DNA of 37,815 nucleotides, taken from NCBI GenBank assembly GCA_900770275.1, contig CAAGJS010000118.1:1-37815 (forward strand). The letters are read 5' to 3'. The translations under genes were made by a program, and so were the position numbers. Shown in pieces: positions 33,330 through 37,815 of the stretch. The DNA comes from Erysipelotrichaceae bacterium. GTDB taxonomy: Bacteria > Bacillota_I > Bacilli_A > Erysipelotrichales > Erysipelotrichaceae. Under the pieces are notes generated by a model. The model ran no database searches. It saw only the letters and a list, made by a program, of their open reading frames with translations, and was not told the origin of the DNA. Position 1 is the stretch's first letter. Every line of letters begins with the position of its first letter.

Positions 33330-33348
33330 GGGACGCAAACGTGCTCCC
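33330..33348. promoter_or_regulatory. Imperfect inverted repeat, possible TetR operator
   Basis: The arms GGGA(C)GCA and TGCTCCC flank AACG, forming a dyad with one unpaired base. It lies between the TetR terminator and the start of the hydratase operon, where a regulator of that operon would bind. It is a single site with an imperfect match, so low confidence. Confidence 0.35.
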
Positions 33349-33373
33349 GCCTAAACTTCAGGTATCAGCGAAC

Positions 33374-33379
33374 AGGAGG
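33374..33379 (+). promoter_or_regulatory. Consensus ribosome binding site AGGAGG
   Basis: AGGAGG precedes two adjacent ATG codons at 33385 and 33388, with 5- and 8-base spacing. The second has the more usual spacing, so the small protein may start one residue later. Confidence 0.85.
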
Positions 33380-33384
33380 TAAAG

Positions 33385-33681
33385 ATGATGGTTGCTGGTA
33401 CATACGAAGTAAATCTGAAAACGCCGATGGGAATGAAGAAAGGCGAACTTGTTCTGGAAGAAAACAACGGAACTGTCAGTGGAAAGATGATCGCCCTTGG
33501 CAAAGAGAATGCGATCGAACCGGGTAAGGTCGAAGGAAACCACTTCACCTTTGGCGGAAAACTGAAGACGCCGGTAGGCATGACAGCCTATACGTGTGAA
33601 GGTGACGTCGATGGCGATGCGATTGTCGGTACAGTCATGACAAAGAAAGGAAATCTCCCGCTGAAGGGAACGAGAAAGTAA
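33385..33681 (+). CDS. Small beta-rich protein paired with oleate hydratase
   Basis: 98 residues, predicted cytoplasmic because there is no signal peptide or membrane segment. The sequence alternates short strands and turns (GTYEVNLKTPMGMKKGELVL, GTVSGKMIALGK, NHFTFGGKLKTPVGM). The phrase LKTPxGM occurs twice (near residues 11 and 59), suggesting an internal duplication. This looks like a small beta barrel or sandwich of lipocalin-like character. I do not recognise a named family. It has a consensus ribosome binding site and ends 13 bases before the hydratase start, so the two are surely co-transcribed. A substrate-presenting or fatty-acid-binding role is only an inference from context. Confidence 0.85.
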   Translation: MMVAGTYEVNLKTPMGMKKGELVLEENNGTVSGKMIALGKENAIEPGKVEGNHFTFGGKLKTPVGMTAYTCEGDVDGDAIVGTVMTKKGNLPLKGTRK

Positions 33682-33694
33682 CAAGGAAAGTCAG

Positions 33695-35311
33695 GTGAAG
33701 GACATGCTTGGAAACTATAAGAGAAAAGATAACGGACAGTTCTATTTTGTTGGTGCAGGCATCGGTTCATTGACCGGGGCAGCGTATCTGCTGCGGGACT
33801 GCGGATATGAGGGCAGGAATATCCACATCATTGAAAGCGGCAGTGTTGCCGGAGGCTCCAATGATGCGACTGGTGATCCGGAACATAGCTGGGTGATGCG
33901 CGGTGAGCGGATGCTCAATCGGCAGACCTATGAAAACTTCTGGGATATCTTCGGCAATATTCCTTCGCTGGATCAGGAAGGAATGTCGGTGACGGATGAG
34001 ATTCTCTCCTTCTCCCAGGGCCATCCCTGCTATGCAAGGGCACGGTTTCTGGACGAGACTGGTGAGATCATGGATGCCTCAAGCTATGGCCTGAGTGAGG
34101 CCGAGATGATGCAGCTGGTGAATCTGTGGAAGGCGTCGGCTGAGGATCTGGAGAATGTGAAGATTTCGGACTGGTTCGATGATGATTTCTTCCATACGGT
34201 GTTCTGGTATGCGTATGAGGCTACCTTTGCCTTTCAGCCCTGGAGCTCGGTTGAGGAGTTCAAGCGCTATACGCTGCGGTTCTGGCATCTGATCATTCGC
34301 CTGATTTCGTGCAAAGGGGTGTCATTGACGCCGCACAGTCAGTATGAGAGTCTGATTGAGCCGCTGATGAAGGTTTTAACCGATGCGGGCGTTGACTTCA
34401 TCTACCATACGCGGGTGACGGACATGGACTTTGCGGAAGGCGAGGGCATTACGGTCATCGGTCTGCATACACAGAACACAAACGATGGGAAAGAAGGCTA
34501 TATCCAGCTGAGGGAAGGTGACTATGTCATCGCGACGCTTGGCTCGATGACGGACAATGCGACCTTCGGCAGTGCAGACAAGGCTGCGGTTCTTGATACG
34601 AGCTATCCGCAGTCGGCGGCGCTCTGGAAGAACATTGCGTCCAAGAAAGACGGTCTTGGCAATCCGGACGTGTTCTTTACGCACCCGGATCAGTCGGCCT
34701 GGATGAGCTTCAACTGCACGTTCAAGGGCAAAACGTTCATGAACTGGATGAAGATGTGGACACATAACAATTCTGGGGAAGGGCTTTCGAGTACGATGGT
34801 GGAGTCGCCATGGATCATGGAGCTGCGTACGCAGATGCCGGGCTTCTTCCGCAATGAGCCGAAGGATTACAGTTTCCTTTGGATGTGTGCGTTCAACTGC
34901 TATGCGGATGGCAAATATGTGAAGAAGCCTGAATTTGCATGCACTGGCATGGAGATTCTGGAAGAAATTCTGCAGAGTCTGCCGATGGATGAGGCGACGC
35001 GTCAGAAGTGCCGTGAAGAGGTTGTTGCGGCAGTTCCGGTTGCGATGCCGTATATCGATTCCCAGTTCCTGCCGCGTGCGATCGGTGATCGTCCGGCCGT
35101 TGTACCGGAAGGTTCGACGAACCTTGGCTTTACGGGTCAGTTCTGCGAGATCCCGGAGGATGTCGTATTTACCGAAGAGTATTCGGTCCGTGCCTCGCGG
35201 ATGGCAGTCTATAAGCTGCTTGGTATGTATAAGCAGGTCGCTCCGGTGAAGCCGATCCGTTACGATGTGCGCATGATTGCGGCAGCGGCGACGGCATATT
35301 TGAAGAAGTAA
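33695..35311 (+). CDS. ohyA: Oleate hydratase (MCRA family), divergent
   Basis: 538 residues; family members usually have about 560-590. The N-terminal FAD-binding Rossmann motif is at residues 19-28 (VGAGIGSLTG), followed by IIESGSVAGGS. Other family marks are NFWDIFGNIPSLD, SQYESLIEPL, GDRPAVVPEGSTNLGFTGQF and VFTEEYSVRASRMAVY near the C-terminus. The enzyme adds water to the cis double bond of unsaturated fatty acids such as oleate, giving hydroxy fatty acids, and can detoxify host fatty acids. The usual RGGREM signature that holds the catalytic Glu reads RGERM here (residues 69-73), so regiospecificity or activity may differ. The start is GTG at 33695 with AAGGA seven bases upstream; the ATG at 33704 with AGGTGA five bases upstream is an equally good alternative. 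Confidence 0.92.
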   Translation: MKDMLGNYKRKDNGQFYFVGAGIGSLTGAAYLLRDCGYEGRNIHIIESGSVAGGSNDATGDPEHSWVMRGERMLNRQTYENFWDIFGNIPSLDQEGMSVTDEILSFSQGHPCYARARFLDETGEIMDASSYGLSEAEMMQLVNLWKASAEDLENVKISDWFDDDFFHTVFWYAYEATFAFQPWSSVEEFKRYTLRFWHLIIRLISCKGVSLTPHSQYESLIEPLMKVLTDAGVDFIYHTRVTDMDFAEGEGITVIGLHTQNTNDGKEGYIQLREGDYVIATLGSMTDNATFGSADKAAVLDTSYPQSAALWKNIASKKDGLGNPDVFFTHPDQSAWMSFNCTFKGKTFMNWMKMWTHNNSGEGLSSTMVESPWIMELRTQMPGFFRNEPKDYSFLWMCAFNCYADGKYVKKPEFACTGMEILEEILQSLPMDEATRQKCREEVVAAVPVAMPYIDSQFLPRAIGDRPAVVPEGSTNLGFTGQFCEIPEDVVFTEEYSVRASRMAVYKLLGMYKQVAPVKPIRYDVRMIAAAATAYLKK

Positions 35312-35327
35312 AAAGGAACAAGCAACG

Positions 35328-35349
35328 GGTTCCCGCAAGGGAACCTTTT
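35328..35349. terminator. Shared terminator of ohyA and lysA
   Basis: The stem GGTTCCC/GGGAACC with a GCAA tetraloop is followed by TTTTA on the plus strand. An A-run (35310-35314) upstream becomes a T-run on the minus strand. It lies in the 45-base gap between the two convergent genes and can serve both. Confidence 0.85.
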
Positions 35350-35356
35350 ACTGTTC

Positions 35357-36562
35357 TTACGGCAGCTGATGCAGCAGATCACTCAGCTCATCACGCTTGC
35401 GGATGAGACGGAAACTGCCGCTGCATTCACGCAGTACTTCGGCAGGACGCAGGCGGCCGTTGTATTGCGAAGCCATGCTGAAACCATAGGCGCCGGCATC
35501 GAGGATGCCGATGATATTCCCTTTCTGCAGCTTTGGAAGTTCGATGTCTCTGGCGAGGATATCGCCTGTCTCGCAGATGTTTCCGGTGACGGTATAGATC
35601 GCTGTTTCTTTGGCATCGGCTGCGGCAAGGATGGGATGATGGGCGTTGTAAAGGATGGGACGCATGAGGACGTTGAATCCGATGTTGGTGCCTGCATAGA
35701 GCGTTTCGCCGCTTTGCTTGATGCTGGTGACGGTGCCGAGCAGTTCTCCGCATTCTGCTGTAATGTAGCGCCCCGGTTCGACGCAGAATTCGATAGTGCG
35801 GTTCGTGCACTGGCGGAAATCTGTGACAAGATGTTGGAGCTGCTGGCCGAGTTCCTTGAGATTCAGGCGCTCTTCGTTCTGATAGGGAATGCCGAAGCCG
35901 CCGCCGAAGTCCACTTCTGTTACGGCTGGCATCTGTTCGACGACGTTCAGCAGAATGTCTGCGGCATGCAGGAAAACAGTCGGATTCAGATATTGCGATC
36001 CTACGTGCATGTGGGCAAGGGTGATGGAGGATCCGAGGCTTTCTGCGATTGTTACAGCCTTTGGAACATCTTCGAGTGGGATGCCGAATTTTGTTTTTCC
36101 GCCGGTGATGACTTTCGCTGAGTGTCCGTCGCCGATGCCGGGATTGATCCGTATCCCGACGTTTTCTGCATGGTTGATCTGAATGTATTCTTCCAGCTGA
36201 TCAAGGGAGTCGAGGATCGCTATTCTTCCATGCTGGTAAGCCAGCTGCATTTCCGCGGGTGTCATGTTGTTGGTGCAGAAGACAATTTCCTGCTTTGTAA
36301 ATCCTGCGGCTTCTTCCTGTACGGCTTCTCCGATCGACATGGCATCGACGGACAGGCCTTCGCTGCGTATGATTTTCAGCAGTTCGATGTTTGCGTTGGC
36401 CTTGACGGAATACTGGGGATGATATTCAGAATCGCTGCACAGCATTTTGATCTCCCTGCAGCGTCGGCGCAGGATCGCTTCGTCATATACATAGAGCGGT
36501 GAACCGTATTGTTCGATCAGGCTGGCGCATTCTTTATGATTGAGTATCAGGTGTTCAGGCAT
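35357..36562 (-). CDS. lysA: Diaminopimelate decarboxylase
   Basis: 401 residues of the fold-III PLP decarboxylase family, which converts meso-diaminopimelate to lysine in the last step of lysine synthesis in the cytoplasm. Visible marks: PLP lysine K54 in YSVKANANIE; HMHVGSQ at 184-190; phosphate-binding GGGFGIPY at 220-227; EPGRYI at 262-267; substrate cysteine in CETGD at 330-334; and GAYGFSMASQYNGRLRP near the C-terminus. The length is slightly below the usual 415-430. AAGGAG lies five bases before the ATG. It converges on ohyA and diverges from the gene at 36663. A related decarboxylase specificity cannot be excluded, but the CETGD motif fits this family best. Confidence 0.93.
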   Translation of the reverse strand: MPEHLILNHKECASLIEQYGSPLYVYDEAILRRRCREIKMLCSDSEYHPQYSVKANANIELLKIIRSEGLSVDAMSIGEAVQEEAAGFTKQEIVFCTNNMTPAEMQLAYQHGRIAILDSLDQLEEYIQINHAENVGIRINPGIGDGHSAKVITGGKTKFGIPLEDVPKAVTIAESLGSSITLAHMHVGSQYLNPTVFLHAADILLNVVEQMPAVTEVDFGGGFGIPYQNEERLNLKELGQQLQHLVTDFRQCTNRTIEFCVEPGRYITAECGELLGTVTSIKQSGETLYAGTNIGFNVLMRPILYNAHHPILAAADAKETAIYTVTGNICETGDILARDIELPKLQKGNIIGILDAGAYGFSMASQYNGRLRPAEVLRECSGSFRLIRKRDELSDLLHQLP

Positions 36563-36650
36563 GTTGTCTCCTTATTTGTTTTCAGACAGGCAATGTTCGC
36601 TATTACAATACATGATCTGCGGCGGATATGAATGGGTATGGGATCATCTA

Positions 36651-36656
36651 TATAAT
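36651..36656 (+). promoter_or_regulatory. Perfect -10 box TATAAT just before a start codon
   Basis: TATAAT ends seven bases before the ATG at 36663, so transcription would begin at or next to that ATG. No good -35 box is seen 16-18 bases upstream. It may be chance, or it may mark a leaderless transcript or a promoter for a later start codon. Confidence 0.35.
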
Positions 36657-36662
36657 GAAAGC

Positions 36663-37271
36663 ATGTCAGATAAGCCGGTATTCAGTAAAGGCGCCAGGAA
36701 AGCTATGCGTCGGGGAGAGCGTATGTACCATGACTGGACACAGAAGGCGCTTCTTGAGGAAATCAGGATCATCGAGAATCAGGAGGGCCTGCAGGCAAAT
36801 CCCGATATCATCGCCCTCATCAGGTCGATCGGAGATATCTATTTCTGCCGGGTCAGCGGCTATTTTCTGTATGCGTCTTCCTGGCATCATGTGAACGGAA
36901 ATCCGGAGATCTTCTACTATCTCAATGAGAATCTGATTTTCAATGCGATGCCTTTGGAAGAGTATCACGATCTGATTACACATGTGATTAAGACAATCAA
37001 GCACTGGAACCGGCCGAGGCTGTACTGTGTCGTTGTGTTCAACTGGCGCATTGGAAAGGGACGGGACTATCATTCGAGCAGTTATGGGAAACGGTGCTTC
37101 GCTGTTCTGTACCGTGGCGTTTTCTATGCGGAAGATGGCAGGAACTATGAGGACCGGCAATTCTGCGGAGAAGCTGTTTCTACACGCATTAAGCCTTCCA
37201 ATAAGCGGGAGCGCGATGCGTTTGAGAAAATCATTCGCCGTATGCAGAGGGAGGAAGGACTGCATGTGTAG
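36663..37271 (+). CDS. Unrecognised 202-residue cytoplasmic protein
   Basis: I do not recognise a family. It has a basic N-terminus (FSKGARKAMRRGERMYHDW), a helical segment with alternating charge, a Tyr/Trp/His-rich centre (YFLYASSWHHVNGNPEIFYY, IKHWNRPRLYCVVVFNWRIG) and a basic helical C-terminus (IKPSNKRERDAFEKIIRRMQ). No signal peptide or membrane segment is seen. The start is uncertain: ATG 36663 has almost no ribosome binding site, while ATG 36705 (AGGAA upstream) and ATG 36723 (GGGGAG upstream) have better ones. An upstream ATG at 36540 would run into lysA and is unlikely. It is divergent from lysA. Confidence 0.7.
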   Translation: MSDKPVFSKGARKAMRRGERMYHDWTQKALLEEIRIIENQEGLQANPDIIALIRSIGDIYFCRVSGYFLYASSWHHVNGNPEIFYYLNENLIFNAMPLEEYHDLITHVIKTIKHWNRPRLYCVVVFNWRIGKGRDYHSSSYGKRCFAVLYRGVFYAEDGRNYEDRQFCGEAVSTRIKPSNKRERDAFEKIIRRMQREEGLHV

Positions 37272-37284
37272 GGGTATGACACAA

Positions 37285-37370
37285 ATTGAAAACAGTCGGT
37301 TGAAACATTCAGACGTTTTCTGAACAATTACAGAACTAAGAGTGAACGTGTTCGTAGAGTGGGAGTTGTA
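37285..37370 (+). repeat. Upstream copy of the atpI-like leader and start (degenerate)
   Basis: This stretch matches 37504-37600. By eye, 31 of 42 bases agree in 37289-37330 at offset 219, including GTTGAAA and TTTCTG-x-ACAATTA. The 9-mer AGTGAACGT then agrees at offset 224. In this copy the base triplet before AGTGAACGT is AAG rather than ATG, and the frame stops after 17 further codons. It reads as a decayed duplicate of the downstream gene's leader and first codons. Confidence 0.75.
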
Positions 37371-37503
37371 TTGCGGCAGAGCTATTTTCCTTAGAATTAT
37401 TCGACGGATGGTTTCATAGCGTATCTTGCATGAATACTTCATGAATGATGCATGGGACGCCAGGGTATTTAATCGGTAGATTATTGGTGCGGAAAAAACA
37501 TTC

Positions 37504-37600
37504 TTGGGAAACTGTCAGTTGAAAGAAACAGGGAATTTCTGCACAATTAGTTACGTGAGCCATGAGTGAACGTATTTGGAAGACGTGGGCAGTGTTAGGT
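37504..37600 (+). repeat. Downstream copy of the duplicated leader
   Basis: This is the intact copy of the leader duplicated at 37285-37370. It contains TTGAAA (37519-37524) and ACAATT (37543-37548) with 18-base spacing, which could serve as promoter boxes, and runs into the ATG at 37562. Confidence 0.7.
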
Positions 37601-37815
37601 GCTGTGATTGTTGTTGTGTCCGTGTTTTTCCGGTGGCAGTTTGCGGTCGGCTATGTGATCGGGGCGGCGAGCTGTCGGCTGCTGTTCTGGCGCAACGAGA
37701 CGTTCTGGTCGGATGTGCTTGATACGCGGATTCCGGTCGGGGGCGGGTCGCATTTTCTGGTCAACTATCTGCTGATGGCGGTGACGCTGATGCTTGGGGC
37801 TCTGTTTCCGGAATA
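37562..37815 (+). CDS. AtpI-like small membrane protein, 3' partial
   Basis: About 84 codons are visible and the gene runs off the window. The product starts MSERIWKTWAVLGAVIVVVS and shows hydrophobic segments at about residues 8-21, 25-40 and 61-80, separated by short charged loops (WRNETFWSDVLD). The size, spacing and GYVIGAASCRLLFW segment resemble AtpI, the accessory subunit encoded at the head of F-type ATP synthase operons, where it aids assembly of the c-ring. This is a resemblance by pattern, not a firm motif match. The ribosome binding site is poor (GTGAG). An atpB gene just downstream would confirm the call. Confidence 0.5.
   Translation, partial: MSERIWKTWAVLGAVIVVVSVFFRWQFAVGYVIGAASCRLLFWRNETFWSDVLDTRIPVGGGSHFLVNYLLMAVTLMLGALFPE

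Noticed and set aside
35369..36121. 250-codon plus-strand frame opposite lysA
   Set aside because: It is antisense to a clearly recognised enzyme with all catalytic motifs and has no ribosome binding site.
36540..36662. Upstream ATG for the unknown gene at 36663
   Set aside because: It would overlap the divergent lysA start and cover its ribosome binding site; the extra 41 residues have no protein character and no start signal.

Overview
The window looks like chromosomal DNA of a low- to mid-GC Gram-positive bacterium of the Firmicutes. My best guess is a member of the Erysipelotrichaceae or a close relative; this is inferred from surface-protein style and gene content, not from a marker gene. 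Supporting signs are strong AGGAGG-type ribosome binding sites, clean hairpin terminators, a Cna-B/SpaA-type wall adhesin, a membrane-anchored giant surface protein and an oleate hydratase. I saw no rRNA, tRNA, CRISPR array, transposase or phage gene.

Layout. (1) 1-3585: the 3' part of a secreted adhesin with SdrD-B-like and SpaA-like modules, closed by a long hairpin terminator. (2) 3966-31499: one uninterrupted reading frame of 9177 codons, which is 73% of the window. It encodes a mosaic surface filament: signal peptide, acidic stalk, RTX-like Gly/Asp motifs, InlB-type beta modules on Ser/Thr linkers, a long field of beta-helix repeats resembling LktA-family filamentous adhesins, two helical inserts, a lysine-rich amphipathic helix, 63-residue tandem repeats, a coiled coil, and a C-terminal membrane anchor instead of an LPXTG signal. 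(3) 31599-33271: a membrane-anchored TPR protein and a TetR-type regulator. (4) 33385-35311: a small beta-rich protein and a divergent oleate hydratase, preceded by a strong terminator and a possible operator. (5) 35357-36562, minus strand: diaminopimelate decarboxylase (lysA), converging on the hydratase gene and sharing its terminator. (6) 36663-37271: an unrecognised 202-residue protein divergent from lysA. (7) 37562-end: the start of a small membrane protein resembling AtpI, possibly the head of the ATP synthase operon; its leader is present twice.

How the genes may work together. The first two genes describe a heavily decorated cell surface. The TPR protein follows the giant gene after a 13-bp hairpin with a poor T-tract and would place its TPR repeats outside the membrane, so it is the natural candidate for a folding, tethering or assembly partner of the giant. 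The TetR protein next to the oleate hydratase pair suggests a fatty-acid-responsive detoxification unit, which would suit an organism living on host mucosa. lysA and the atpI-like gene are housekeeping flanks.
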